Below are positions 41,915 to 51,594 of a stretch of 64,000 nt of DNA, piece by piece. The stretch spans positions 1 to 64,000 of the forward strand of contig CALWXC010000012.1 in the NCBI GenBank assembly GCA_944385415.1. The letters are read 5' to 3'. This DNA is from an uncultured Oscillospiraceae bacterium. Its GTDB lineage: Bacteria; Bacillota; Clostridia; Oscillospirales; Oscillospiraceae. Position numbers and translations under genes: made by a program. The notes beneath the pieces were generated by a model, which ran no database searches, was not told the origin of the DNA, and saw only the letters and a list, made by a program, of their open reading frames with translations. Numbering within the stretch: position 1 is the stretch's first letter; every line of letters starts with the position of its first letter.

Positions 41915-44900
41915 TTACTCTACAATCACCCAGCCGCCTGCGGTAAATGTGCCGCCGGTGCCGGTCGTTACTTCCTCATACCGAAGCGTGATTGTATTGA
42001 CGGTACTGTTGCCCCAGCGGTCGCTGATAAAGCCGTCTTTAAACAGCGTCAATGTATTGCCTACCCCAACACCACTATAGCTAAAAGTAAAGGTATTGGT
42101 AGGACCATCCGACGCATTGGGCATAGGTTTCAGTGTACCTACATTACCGCCCATATGCGACAACATGGAGGTTTTGCCCGGTTGTATTTTGCCGTCGGAA
42201 CCAATGACCGGATCTTCCTGCACATTGTCTTTTTCAACAGCCGCATGGAGCTGACTGGTATCACGGCTCTCCGGAATCCAGTACACCACCTCACTGAACA
42301 CCAGCGTCAAGGTGCCGGAATAGGTACCGGTATTCACATCTTTGATACCGTCTGCACCGGGAACGGTCATCGTGGGAGGTGTTGTATCCGGAATATGGAC
42401 ATTACCAACCGCCTTAAAGGCGTATTCGCCGCCCAGTACGTTCTTGGCCACCGCAATGCAGTAGTAGTTGGTAGCACTCTGCGGGTCCATATCCTTGCTG
42501 AAATCGTGCTTATACTCCTGATTGGCCGTGGTGGTGGTACTGCCGGTGGCGCCGGGAGTACCGCCTGTGCCTTGACCGCGGGTGATGATCTGCTGGACCG
42601 TATCGCGGATTTTAGCACCCTCACCCGGTTGTGCCGGAGGCTCCGCATAAATATCAAACCAAGAATAGCCGCCGGTGCCGGTCTGCATCAGTGCATCCAG
42701 AATGGTCATGGTCTTAGCCTTATTGCCAGCTGCCGTCTCAAACTCAGTCTTCTTTGCATCATCTACATACTGGTAGAAAGGCCGTCTGAACTCATCCGGC
42801 AGCTGCGTATCAGCAAACAGTGCAAAGTTGAGGTCGGAGTCTTCCGAAGTCTCAAAAGCAACATTGGGGCTCAGTTCCTGCAAGGTCAATACAGGCTTTG
42901 TAACATCGCCGGTAGTAAACCGATAACAGTAGACATCGGAATACACCTGAGACGTACCCTGAATGACAAAGTACACCACGTAATCCTGATTTGGCACCAG
43001 TCCGTCCACCGCGACTGTCTTGACGCTGGCGCCGCAGGTCAGGGAACCGCTCTGCACGTCCTCACTGACCAGATATTTGCCCGCATCCACAATCCAGTTA
43101 TAGGGCGGCGTGGCTACCGGCGTCTTAAACGTACCGGAACCATCATTTTCAATGCCGTCGTTTTCGCCCGATTCTTCCAGCTGGTTATAGTACGTCAAAT
43201 CCGTACCGCTGGGGCTGTAGTCTTCTCCGTTGGGGCCGATGGTGCTGATATCGCCGCGCTTGGCCACAACCCAGTAGATGGTGCCCATACGGTCCAGCAT
43301 CAGGTCCATACGGACGGTGGAGTCACCAGGCGTAAAGGTGGGACGGTCACCGATAAAGTGGGGCGCCGACTGGTCCCGGAACGGCTTGTGCAGCGTCAGC
43401 GTCTCCGGCAGACCGATGTTGGTCAAGGTTGTACCCACCAGTTCATTCCATTTTTCCTCTGTGACATCGGCGCCCAGCCGGGGCAGCTCCAGGCCGCTGC
43501 CGGCAATCACGTTGATATCAAAGGTAATGGTCTGGCTCCAGCTGCTGCGGTCCGGTTCGCCCTCCACCTTGGTAAAGCTGACGGCATATTCATACACCGT
43601 ACCCTCTTTCAGCGTATTCAGCTGGTCAAAGGTGGGATTGTTGTTGTTGGGGTCCTCCAGGTTCATCCGCAAGCTGTTGCCCGCTCTGGAAATATTCTCC
43701 GACACCATGATGGAGGAGTTGCCCACCAGCTCCCACTTGTCATTCAACGCGCCGCTGACGCGCCGGAACAGCTGGAATTCCACATGGGTATTGGACCAGA
43801 TTATCATATCCCAGCAGATGGAACTTTCCACCTTTTGCGTGGAAATGGGGTCCATGCGCCAGTACAGATCAATGGGTACGCTGCCATCGGGCAGAGTCAC
43901 TGGATCACCGTTCTTGTCCACCGCCTCGGTGATGGCCGCCTCCATATTGTTGCCCACCGACAGGTTCACCTGTGCGAACACCGTCTCGAACTCCGGCAGC
44001 TTCGTCTGACCCATGACGTTCTGGGCCTGAGAGGTATCGGAAATGGTCTTGGCGGCAATTTCAAAGTAGTATTTCGCGCCGCTCTTGAGGTTAATGGCTC
44101 CCGTTTCATAGGGGAAAATCACAACGGTTTTACTGTCTTCCAGTACGATTTCCGCGTAGCGGTAATCGATGGTCCAGTCATCGTTGTTCTTATCCGTGTC
44201 CGCCGTGGCGCCCTGAATCAACTGCGGCTGGCCGTCGCTGGGATTGATATACAGCTGAATGGCCTCTTCCAGCACGGCGGCCATTTCATTGCGGGCGTCC
44301 ATTTCCGTGGGCTGGCCGATGACCTTGGTCACCCGGTCATAGTAGTCCACCAGGGGAGTGTTGGTGGCCACGGACTGCACCGGCTCGCTGAACACCAGAC
44401 GCACATCCGAATCCGGCAGGGGACGGTTTGTATCCGTGCCGTTATACTTGGTGAACTCCTGGGTCACCGTGGGCTTGGTGTCATCCTCGGTATGGATGGT
44501 GATTTTGCCAATGCTGGCGGAATAGTTTCCAGCCTTGTCCTGGGCCACATAGTACAGGTCGTAGGACTGCTGGTTATCCAGGCCGGTGATGTTAAAGCTG
44601 ACATCCTTGCCCTCGGTCATGTTCACCTTGCCGCTCTTGAGGGCATTCATGCCCGCCGACACCTGGAGCTTGGCCTCGTCGCTGGTCCAGTCCACAGGCC
44701 CGGACTGGCCTGCCAGAGGCTTGGGATAGATCTCGCCCTGCTTGACCACAACCCAGTACAGGGTGCCGGCCTCATTGAGGTTGGCATACAGGCCCACGGA
44801 AGTCTTTTCCACCTTGTTGATGGTGGGCTCCGTGTTAAACTCCGGGGGCGTTCTGTCCACCGTGGTAAAGCTCAGCTTTTTGACCGCCGAACTGGCGCCT

Positions 44901-46873
44901 CCATCGATATCGGTAAGCCACAGGTAGAGGTCATAAGATTCCAGTTCCTCCAGCGGCACATTATTGACATCAAAGGTATAGGGCTTGTTCTTGGTCACGT
45001 CCAATGCACCGTAGCCCAGATTGCCAGTAACGGCATTGGCTTTGAAATCCTCTGCCGTGGGCGCTGTCGCACCTTTGGGAAGTACAGCGTAATACAGGCG
45101 GCAGGTCTTGGTGGCCATGGTGGTCACCTGGGCGGAAATATTGGTAATCCGCGACATGTAGGGATAGCCCGTCGCAAAGTTCGGGGCCGTGTTGTCCGGC
45201 GTACTAAAGGAAATGACCTTTACCGGGCTGCGGTCCTCCCGTCCGTCCACAAAGACGGCAGACAGATAGTAGGAGCCGCCGGCGGTGAGTCCAGTAATTT
45301 TGTTCGTGGCCGCCTGATTGGCCCCGCCGATGGACACGCTGCCCCGCTTGACAACCTTGGGGCTATAGGACGAGGGGTTAATCAAATCATCCGCGCCCAC
45401 AGAACCATCCGTCACCGCAGTAATCGCCCAGTACACAATGCCTTTTTTATTAGTGCTGACGCTGACCGTTGCCGTAGTGGGAGCCAGATCGGTCATCTTG
45501 GGATAGCCCGCCAGAATTCTGGGGTCTGCGGAGGCCTCCGCCGCCGCCGCGCTGTCCATGTTCTCTCCGTCAATGGTAGCCGTCTCACCGGGACGGATGA
45601 CGATTTCATCGGGCAGCATGGACACGGTGCTGCCGGAGGTATTGACCGTCAGCTTGCCGATGTCGCCGTCACCGGTGATGGTGGTGGCCGCGTCCAGGTT
45701 GACCTCTTCTACCTCTGTCCCAGCCTCAATATTGAGCGTAGTGCCGGTGGCAGTCTCATCAATGGTAATGCTCTGGGCTTGTCCAGCGCCCAGGCTCAGA
45801 TAGGATTTGGGTGTCAGGTTGATGACATCCTTGATATTGCCGGCCAGCTCCAGAGAGCGGCCGTCCTCGCCGTCCAGTTCAATGCGCAGAGCGCCGCAGT
45901 CGGCGGGGGTGTTGTCCTCCAAAAAGGCGTTGGTCCGGACGCTGGCCACATTGATAACGCCGTCACCCTCCAGACGCACGGACACCTCGGTGTTTTTCAC
46001 ATTGTCCAGCACCAGCTTGGGGCTGTTGACGTTGCGCAGCACCACGCTGTCCTCGCCGCTTTCGCTGACGCCGCCGCCGCTGACGACAATTTCGCCCAGG
46101 ACCGTCACATTTTCCAGCAGGACGTTGCCCTCGGCCACACCGGCGGTGATGTACAGGTTACCGGCAATGACCGTGTTGCTCAGCGTCACGCCGGAGGTAT
46201 TGATGGTCACATTGCCATAGACATTCCCCAGGGAATGGACACCGGGGGTCTGCACCGGCGTACCAATGGCCCGGACCAGCATAATAGCCGTCTCACCCCG
46301 GGTGATGGGGGCCAGTGGCCGGAAGGTACCGTCGCCATAGCCGTTGATAATCTCATAATCAGTCAGAGACGTAATGAGACCACGGCTCCAATTGCTGATA
46401 TCGCGGCTGTCGGTAAAGTCGGTATTTTCACCCGACGCAGCCTGGAGCATCAGGTTCCGGGCCAGCATGGCCGCCGCCTCCTCCCGGGTAATCTGCCGGT
46501 CAGGGGAGAAGGTGTTCTTGGACGTGCCCTGTATGTATCCTATATTGTAGGCAATGGACACATCCTCCGCGTACCAATCACTGGATTTCACGTCGGAAAA
46601 GGGCATGTCACCGGTACGGGTATACCCGAAGGCCCGGTTGACAATGGTGACGAATTCCGCCCGGGTGATGTTACTGTCCGGGCGCAGATTGCCTTCAATA
46701 TCGCCTCGCAGGAAGCCCCATTCCACCATCTGGTTGAGATAGGGGTCCTGATAGTCGGCCGCGTGGGCCGTGGGCAAGCCGGTGGGAACCACCGTCAGCA
46801 GTGTGGCCGCCGTCAGAACCAGGGCCAGCATCCGCCGGAAGAATTTTAGACTTTGCATACGGTTTCCTTTCAT
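41915..46873 (-). CDS. Giant SLH-domain surface protein (S-layer-like)
   Basis: 1652 residues. Signal peptide (MQSLKFFRRMLALVLTAATLL...AHAA), then three SLH motifs near 36-200 (ITRAEFVTIVNRAFG, ITREEAAAMLARNL, ITRGETAIMLVRAI), a beta-helix-like region near 220-350 (LLENVTVLGEIVVSGGGV), then many Ig-like/fibronectin-like modules to the end. SLH binds pyruvylated wall polymer; this is probably the main S-layer or a large adhesin. The start may be 46873 or the ATG at 46858. It lies 17 bases after a PilZ gene and upstream of the second SLH gene. Confidence 0.9.
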   Translation of the reverse strand: MKGNRMQSLKFFRRMLALVLTAATLLTVVPTGLPTAHAADYQDPYLNQMVEWGFLRGDIEGNLRPDSNITRAEFVTIVNRAFGYTRTGDMPFSDVKSSDWYAEDVSIAYNIGYIQGTSKNTFSPDRQITREEAAAMLARNLMLQAASGENTDFTDSRDISNWSRGLITSLTDYEIINGYGDGTFRPLAPITRGETAIMLVRAIGTPVQTPGVHSLGNVYGNVTINTSGVTLSNTVIAGNLYITAGVAEGNVLLENVTVLGEIVVSGGGVSESGEDSVVLRNVNSPKLVLDNVKNTEVSVRLEGDGVINVASVRTNAFLEDNTPADCGALRIELDGEDGRSLELAGNIKDVINLTPKSYLSLGAGQAQSITIDETATGTTLNIEAGTEVEEVNLDAATTITGDGDIGKLTVNTSGSTVSMLPDEIVIRPGETATIDGENMDSAAAAEASADPRILAGYPKMTDLAPTTATVSVSTNKKGIVYWAITAVTDGSVGADDLINPSSYSPKVVKRGSVSIGGANQAATNKITGLTAGGSYYLSAVFVDGREDRSPVKVISFSTPDNTAPNFATGYPYMSRITNISAQVTTMATKTCRLYYAVLPKGATAPTAEDFKANAVTGNLGYGALDVTKNKPYTFDVNNVPLEELESYDLYLWLTDIDGGASSAVKKLSFTTVDRTPPEFNTEPTINKVEKTSVGLYANLNEAGTLYWVVVKQGEIYPKPLAGQSGPVDWTSDEAKLQVSAGMNALKSGKVNMTEGKDVSFNITGLDNQQSYDLYYVAQDKAGNYSASIGKITIHTEDDTKPTVTQEFTKYNGTDTNRPLPDSDVRLVFSEPVQSVATNTPLVDYYDRVTKVIGQPTEMDARNEMAAVLEEAIQLYINPSDGQPQLIQGATADTDKNNDDWTIDYRYAEIVLEDSKTVVIFPYETGAINLKSGAKYYFEIAAKTISDTSQAQNVMGQTKLPEFETVFAQVNLSVGNNMEAAITEAVDKNGDPVTLPDGSVPIDLYWRMDPISTQKVESSICWDMIIWSNTHVEFQLFRRVSGALNDKWELVGNSSIMVSENISRAGNSLRMNLEDPNNNNPTFDQLNTLKEGTVYEYAVSFTKVEGEPDRSSWSQTITFDINVIAGSGLELPRLGADVTEEKWNELVGTTLTNIGLPETLTLHKPFRDQSAPHFIGDRPTFTPGDSTVRMDLMLDRMGTIYWVVAKRGDISTIGPNGEDYSPSGTDLTYYNQLEESGENDGIENDGSGTFKTPVATPPYNWIVDAGKYLVSEDVQSGSLTCGASVKTVAVDGLVPNQDYVVYFVIQGTSQVYSDVYCYRFTTGDVTKPVLTLQELSPNVAFETSEDSDLNFALFADTQLPDEFRRPFYQYVDDAKKTEFETAAGNKAKTMTILDALMQTGTGGYSWFDIYAEPPAQPGEGAKIRDTVQQIITRGQGTGGTPGATGSTTTTANQEYKHDFSKDMDPQSATNYYCIAVAKNVLGGEYAFKAVGNVHIPDTTPPTMTVPGADGIKDVNTGTYSGTLTLVFSEVVYWIPESRDTSQLHAAVEKDNVQEDPVIGSDGKIQPGKTSMLSHMGGNVGTLKPMPNASDGPTNTFTFSYSGVGVGNTLTLFKDGFISDRWGNSTVNTITLRYEEVTTGTGGTFTAGGWVIVE

Positions 46874-46890
46874 CGTAACGGCGTTCCTTT

Positions 46891-47505
46891 CTACCTGTTC
46901 TGTCCCTTTTCGGAATTGGATGCGTGATGGAATTGCAGGCCAAATACAGCCTCACGCACCATATTCTCCTCTTCGCGCAGCAGATCCACAAATTTTGCCG
47001 CATACATGGGTACCGATTCCTTGGAGGAGCAGCGGCGGATGATTTCAATGTTCAAAACCAACGGCTGCGACGTGACGGGAACGACAATCTGGCCCCGCAT
47101 CCCGTCGGGCAGTTCCCTGGCGCAGAAAAATGAAATGCCGCCGCAGCTCAGGTCAAAGCTGAAAATGGGCAGCCGCCCCTGGGGTTTCTTGGCGGAATAG
47201 AGGAAGCTCTCAAACCGCACGGGAAGCCGCAGGTTCTGCCGCAGCTCCTGCCCCAGCCGTTTGGTCATCTGGACCATGGCCACCGTGTCGCCGTCCCAGC
47301 GCAGGATCAAGCCTTCCACGGCCACACAGTACTCCGCTGCGCCCACCAGACGAATGTCTTTCATGTTCCACAGCTTGGGGGCGTCAGCATAATCCACTTC
47401 CAGCCGCCAGATCTCCGTGTCCGGGTCGTCCCGGCATGTACAATGGCCCACGGGTATGCTTTGGGTATTCAGAATCAAATATCGGTTTTTTAAATTTCCC
47501 GCCAT
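46891..47505 (-). CDS. PilZ-domain protein
   Basis: 204 residues. The C-terminal PilZ-like part has an arginine cluster (RQNLRLPVRFES) and DLSCGGISFF, the usual D/N-x-S-x-x-G motif. PilZ proteins bind c-di-GMP. The N-terminal half is YcgR-N-like in placement but not clearly so. It begins one base after the FlhB2 gene stop and is probably co-transcribed with the YlqG-like and FlhB2 genes and, through a 17-base gap, the SLH gene. Confidence 0.7.
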   Translation of the reverse strand: MAGNLKNRYLILNTQSIPVGHCTCRDDPDTEIWRLEVDYADAPKLWNMKDIRLVGAAEYCVAVEGLILRWDGDTVAMVQMTKRLGQELRQNLRLPVRFESFLYSAKKPQGRLPIFSFDLSCGGISFFCARELPDGMRGQIVVPVTSQPLVLNIEIIRRCSSKESVPMYAAKFVDLLREEENMVREAVFGLQFHHASNSEKGQNR

Positions 47506-47506
47506 G

Positions 47507-47893
47507 TTATTGCACCTCCTGCTGATCCGCCTTGTTCAGCTCCACTTTTTCCTGCTCTGCTTTTTGCTGCTCTGCTTTCTTCTGTTCCGCTCTCCACTTC
47601 TCCCGCTCCCGCCGGAATTTACCCGGGTCGCTGGGGTCAAAATTCAGAAAGTACAGATAGATTTCCACGATGGCTCCGTAGAGCTCCTCGGGGATTTCCC
47701 GGCCCAGTTCCATCTGAGACAGCACTGTGGCCAGGGAGTTGTCTTCGTAGATGGGTACGCCGTTCTCCGACGCCACCTCCACAATCTTCTCGGCCAGGTT
47801 GCCCATGCCCGAGGCAATGATCACCGGGGCGGAGTGTTCCGTGCCGTATTGCAGGGCAACGGCCCGCCGGGCCCCGCCGTTAGACTTTGACAT
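47507..47893 (-). CDS. FlhB-C-terminal-domain protein (YlqH/FlhX-like)
   Basis: 128 residues. Resembles only the cytosolic end of FlhB (AVALQYGTEHSAPVIIASG, VPIYEDNSLATVLSQMELGREIP). The NPTH cleavage motif is absent; it starts where the cleaved FlhB fragment would start. The C-terminal tail is a Lys/Glu/Gln-rich coiled coil. Probably stands in for the cleaved FlhB domain or regulates export. It overlaps the YlqG-like stop by 14 bases. Bacillus has an equivalent small protein, YlqH. Confidence 0.8.
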   Translation of the reverse strand: MSKSNGGARRAVALQYGTEHSAPVIIASGMGNLAEKIVEVASENGVPIYEDNSLATVLSQMELGREIPEELYGAIVEIYLYFLNFDPSDPGKFRREREKWRAEQKKAEQQKAEQEKVELNKADQQEVQ

Positions 47894-49316
47894 TGACGCT
47901 TCGCTTCCCTTCAAAAAGATCCGGAAATACATCCGTAATGGCCAGGGGCTTCTCCGACTTGCGGACCTGCACACTGCGGCCCGTCAACCCGTAGTCCTGG
48001 AGAATCTGCTGCAAATCCTCGGCCACCCGCGCCCGGTGCTGCAGAATGCTGTCCGGCGCGTAGAGGTCCAGGTCCACCTGTTCCTTGCGGGCCCCCAGGA
48101 CCATCTCCACAAAGCCCAGCCCCTGAATGTCCATTTTGAACAGGAACTGGATTTTGCCATCCTCCTCCCGCCGTCCGCTTTCGTTCTCGGCGTCGGGGTC
48201 CACCCAGTATTCCGAGTACATGACCCGATCCTGCCACAGCAGCGGAATCAAGCCATGGCGCAGTGGCATATAGACGCTTTCATTGATAAGCATGGCCCGG
48301 ACAATTTCCGTAAACGTTTCCCGCAGGTCCGTACCGCCGTCACCCCGCAGCGCACGGGAGGCCAGCGATGCCAGCCGCTCAGAAAAGGCATCGGCCCGGG
48401 CCGCTTTTGTGAAATCATTCTCCCGCAGCAGCTTGAGCAGCGCCTTGTCATCCAGCTGGTTCAGACCCGCCAGGGATTCGCCGCAGCGGCTCAGCTGCCG
48501 GAAGGCCTGGAGCATGCTCTCCTCGTCGCCGTTCTCATAGCGGGTGACGTTGAGAATGAGCATGCTGATCAGGGTGCGGGCAGTACCCATGTCGTGGGTC
48601 CGCTCCACATAGTCGGCCAGATGGGGGATGACCTCTCCTTGCAGCAGTTTCAGATTGCCCTGCCGGTCTCCGGCCTGGAGCCCCAGCTGTAATCGGGCGC
48701 TGTAGTTGGCCAGCGCTTCGCCCCAGCTTTTGGGCATATAATCCGGCAGCTGCCGCAGCAGCTGGTTCATGGTCCGGCCAATGTGATCGCTGGAGGAAAA
48801 ATCGCTGTAGCGCTTGAGAAACAGCAGGATATCCTGCCGGATGGCAGGGCTGTTGGTGGACTGGAACGTCTGGCGCAGCAGCGACATCAGGGGACCGGCA
48901 AACCGGTTGCCCGCCTTCATCTGCGTGCTGAACAGCTCATGCAGTCCCTGGGCGTCCATATGCAGCATCTGCAAAAACGCCTTCATCTCCGTCGCCACGC
49001 CCTCGGTCAGTCCCGGGGTGGCGGCCATGACGTTGAGCCAGCTCACCATTTTGGTGAATTCTGCCGCCAAATCCGGCGATTCCCGCAGGGCCTGCAGGAA
49101 CATCTGCAAATTGGAGTCGTAGCGGAGCCCGTCGGACAGGAGGGCGTCATTGGCACCGTTCTGATCCGTACGGGCATCGGGCCGTCCCACTCGGGTGGGA
49201 TCGGGAATATTCTGTATGGAGGTGTCTCCGGGGCGGATTGCCGTGGGCTGGACCCGGGTGTTGTTGGGACCATCATACCCCGGTACAGGGTTGGTCACTC
49301 CCATCAGGTTGGCCAT
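47880..49316 (-). CDS. YlqG-like flagellar protein with possible FliK-type C-terminus
   Basis: 478 residues, mostly helical and Leu/Arg/Asp-rich. The last 100 residues (KIQFLFKMDIQGLGFVEMVLGARKEQVDLDLYAPDSI) look like a FliK-type C-terminal domain. Its pairing with an FlhB-like small protein matches ylqG-ylqH in Bacillus. I can place it in the export-control group by context only. Divergent from cheA, which is behind a sigma-28-type promoter. Confidence 0.55.
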   Translation of the reverse strand: MANLMGVTNPVPGYDGPNNTRVQPTAIRPGDTSIQNIPDPTRVGRPDARTDQNGANDALLSDGLRYDSNLQMFLQALRESPDLAAEFTKMVSWLNVMAATPGLTEGVATEMKAFLQMLHMDAQGLHELFSTQMKAGNRFAGPLMSLLRQTFQSTNSPAIRQDILLFLKRYSDFSSSDHIGRTMNQLLRQLPDYMPKSWGEALANYSARLQLGLQAGDRQGNLKLLQGEVIPHLADYVERTHDMGTARTLISMLILNVTRYENGDEESMLQAFRQLSRCGESLAGLNQLDDKALLKLLRENDFTKAARADAFSERLASLASRALRGDGGTDLRETFTEIVRAMLINESVYMPLRHGLIPLLWQDRVMYSEYWVDPDAENESGRREEDGKIQFLFKMDIQGLGFVEMVLGARKEQVDLDLYAPDSILQHRARVAEDLQQILQDYGLTGRSVQVRKSEKPLAITDVFPDLFEGKRSVNVKV

Positions 49317-49409
49317 ATCGTTGTCACCTTTTTCCTATGGTATCACCGTCCACACCGCAACGGCGGCGGAGTGGGCGGAATGTTTTCTTTTAGTTTTTGT
49401 ATCGTCGCC

Positions 49410-49436
49410 TTAATTATTGCAAATTTCTGCCGATAT
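49410..49436 (+). promoter_or_regulatory. Sigma-28-type promoter of cheA-cheW-cheR-cheB
   Basis: TTAA, 17 bases, CGATAT, inside GCCGATATG. The expected start of RNA is near 49443. It therefore excludes the upstream ATG at 49417 and fixes the cheA start at 49477. Confidence 0.8.
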
Positions 49437-49476
49437 GTATATTATAAGTTCTGCAGAAAAAGGAAGGGTGCCGCTT

Positions 49477-51579
49477 ATGAGTATGGGCAACGACAGCATT
49501 CTGGACGCTTATCTCTATGAAACCGACGGGCTTTTAGAGCAGCTGGACAGTATCGTGTTGGCCGCGGAGCAGGCTGACGCATTTTCAAACGATGACATCA
49601 ATACGATTTTCCGTATTATGCACACTATCAAGGGCTCTTCGGCCATGATGGAATTCAATTCTCTCATGACCATCGCCCACCGGGCCGAGGATCTCTTTGC
49701 TATCCTGCGAGAGCAATCCATTTCCATCGTGCCTGAAAGCCTCCGGCCGGAGTTGTTTGATCTGCTTTTCCAGACCATCGACTTCTTCCGACAGGAGATT
49801 GAGCACATTCAAAACGGGGAAGCTCTCACAGATAATATCGACACGCTGTTGGAGAAAATTAATAGCTTCATCGCACAAATTAATGGTACTGCACCGGCAG
49901 CAGCCAAAGAACCGGACAGCAGCAACAGCAGCGAGCCGGCAGCTGACGCCACGCCGCATGGATTCCCTTACGGGCTGCGGGTATTCTTCGATGAGGGCTG
50001 CGGAATGGAAAATCTGCGGGCTTTTATGCTCGTGACCTCCATCCACGACATTTGCCCCGAAGAGGATTTCACATTTGAACCCGCCGATGTGGAGCACAAC
50101 GCGGCCTCCTCGGCTCAGGTGGCTCAGTCGGGCTTCACCATGTATTTCCGCAATCAGACGGATCGGGACAACGCCATCCATTCCGTTACCGGCATCGGTT
50201 CCGTCCGCAACTACCAGACCATGGACCCGGCGTCCCAGCCCGCTCCGGCTGCGGAACAGCCGGCACCGGCTCCGGCTCCGTCAGAGGCTTCGGCCGCACC
50301 GCAGCCGGCTCCGTCCTCGTCTGCGGCCGCATCCGCGGCACCGGCACAGCCCGCCGCTCCGGCGTCTCAGTCCAAGGCTACGCCGGTAAAAACCGAAAAC
50401 CATCACAAGGAGAGCCTTATCAGCGTCAGCCTCAGCAAGCTGGACCAGCTGGCGGCGGTGGTGGGCGAAATCGTCATCACCGAATCCATGGTCACCGCTT
50501 CTCCCGACCTGAAGGGTCTCAAGCTGGACGCCTTCACCAAGTCGGCCCGTCAGCTGCGGAAGCTCACCGACGAGCTGCAGGATGTGGCCATGTCCCTGCG
50601 CATGGTTCCTGTGTCGGCCACGTTCCAGAAGATGAACCGTATCGTCCGCGATATGTGCAAGAAGCTGGATAAGCAGGCCCATCTGACCCTGATTGGCGAA
50701 GACACAGAAGTGGATAAGACCATTGTGGACAGCATCGGCGATCCCATCATGCACATCGTCCGTAACTCCATGGACCACGGCATCGAGGAGAACGTTGAGG
50801 ACCGTATTGCCGCCGGTAAGGACCCGGTGGGTGAGATCATTCTGTCGGCCCGCCACACGGGCAGCGAGGTCATCATTGAGATCCGCGACGACGGCCAGGG
50901 TGTCAACGATGACGCCGTTCTGGCCAAGGCCATCCGGCAAGGACTGGCCTTTGAGGGCGTGGAATACTCCCACAAGGATATTCTGGCCTTCCTGCTGGCG
51001 CCGGGCTTCTCCACCAACAGCGAGGTAACGGAATTCTCCGGTCGTGGCGTTGGCATGGACGTGGTGAAAAAGAATGTGGAGGACATTGGCGGTTCTGTGA
51101 CCATCACCAGCGAGCAGGGCAAGGGCATGACCACCACGCTGAAGATTCCGCTGACCATGGCCATCATGGACGGCATGGAAGTCAGTGTTGGCAGCTCTAT
51201 CTTCACCATTCCCATCCACAATATTCGTCAGTCCTTCCGTATTTCCCAGAAGGACCTCATCAGCGACGCCTCCGACGGCGAACTGTTCAAGTGCATGGGC
51301 GAGTTCTATCCGGTGGTGCGCATGCGGGACCTGTATCAGATTGAAGACGGCCGCGTCAACGTGGAGGAGGGCATTCTCATCTGGCTGGAAGCCGGCGAAC
51401 TGTCCTATTGCCTCTTTGTCGACGAACTGCTGGGCGAGCAGCAGGTGGTTGTGAAGCCCCTGCCCAGCTACCTCAACAGCTTCAACATCAAGCGCAGCGG
51501 TATTGCCGGCTGCACCATCCTGGGTGACGGCAACATCAGCCTGATTCTGGACGTCAACAATCTCTATCAGGGCCAATAA
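49477..51579 (+). CDS. cheA: Chemotaxis sensor kinase CheA
   Basis: 700 residues. P1 phosphotransfer domain with His near 49 (RIMHTIKGSSAM), P2-like CheY-binding domain near 150-250, a long Pro/Ala linker near 255-305, dimerisation domain (ISVSLSKLDQLAAVVGEIV), ATP-binding domain (HIVRNSMDHGIE, RDDGQGVNDD, GRGVGMDVV) and C-terminal CheW-like domain. Start 49477 has AAGGAAGGG before it and lies after the expected RNA start. Confidence 0.97.
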   Translation: MSMGNDSILDAYLYETDGLLEQLDSIVLAAEQADAFSNDDINTIFRIMHTIKGSSAMMEFNSLMTIAHRAEDLFAILREQSISIVPESLRPELFDLLFQTIDFFRQEIEHIQNGEALTDNIDTLLEKINSFIAQINGTAPAAAKEPDSSNSSEPAADATPHGFPYGLRVFFDEGCGMENLRAFMLVTSIHDICPEEDFTFEPADVEHNAASSAQVAQSGFTMYFRNQTDRDNAIHSVTGIGSVRNYQTMDPASQPAPAAEQPAPAPAPSEASAAPQPAPSSSAAASAAPAQPAAPASQSKATPVKTENHHKESLISVSLSKLDQLAAVVGEIVITESMVTASPDLKGLKLDAFTKSARQLRKLTDELQDVAMSLRMVPVSATFQKMNRIVRDMCKKLDKQAHLTLIGEDTEVDKTIVDSIGDPIMHIVRNSMDHGIEENVEDRIAAGKDPVGEIILSARHTGSEVIIEIRDDGQGVNDDAVLAKAIRQGLAFEGVEYSHKDILAFLLAPGFSTNSEVTEFSGRGVGMDVVKKNVEDIGGSVTITSEQGKGMTTTLKIPLTMAIMDGMEVSVGSSIFTIPIHNIRQSFRISQKDLISDASDGELFKCMGEFYPVVRMRDLYQIEDGRVNVEEGILIWLEAGELSYCLFVDELLGEQQVVVKPLPSYLNSFNIKRSGIAGCTILGDGNISLILDVNNLYQGQ

Positions 51580-51594
51580 GAAGGAGGGTTCCCC

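Noticed and set aside
41801..46849. 1682-codon plus-strand frame opposite the giant SLH gene
   Set aside because: It mirrors the minus-strand gene with SLH domains and a signal peptide. The antisense product shows no domain and has no ribosome site; it is a composition artefact.
47507..47974. Longer frame of the FlhB-like protein from 47974
   Set aside because: The extra 27 residues lie deep inside the preceding gene; the ATG at 47893 makes the family start and a short overlap.
49317..49409. Promoter for the YlqG-like gene in the divergent gap
   Set aside because: Candidate -10 strings exist but no good -35 at 16-18 bases; not reported as a feature.
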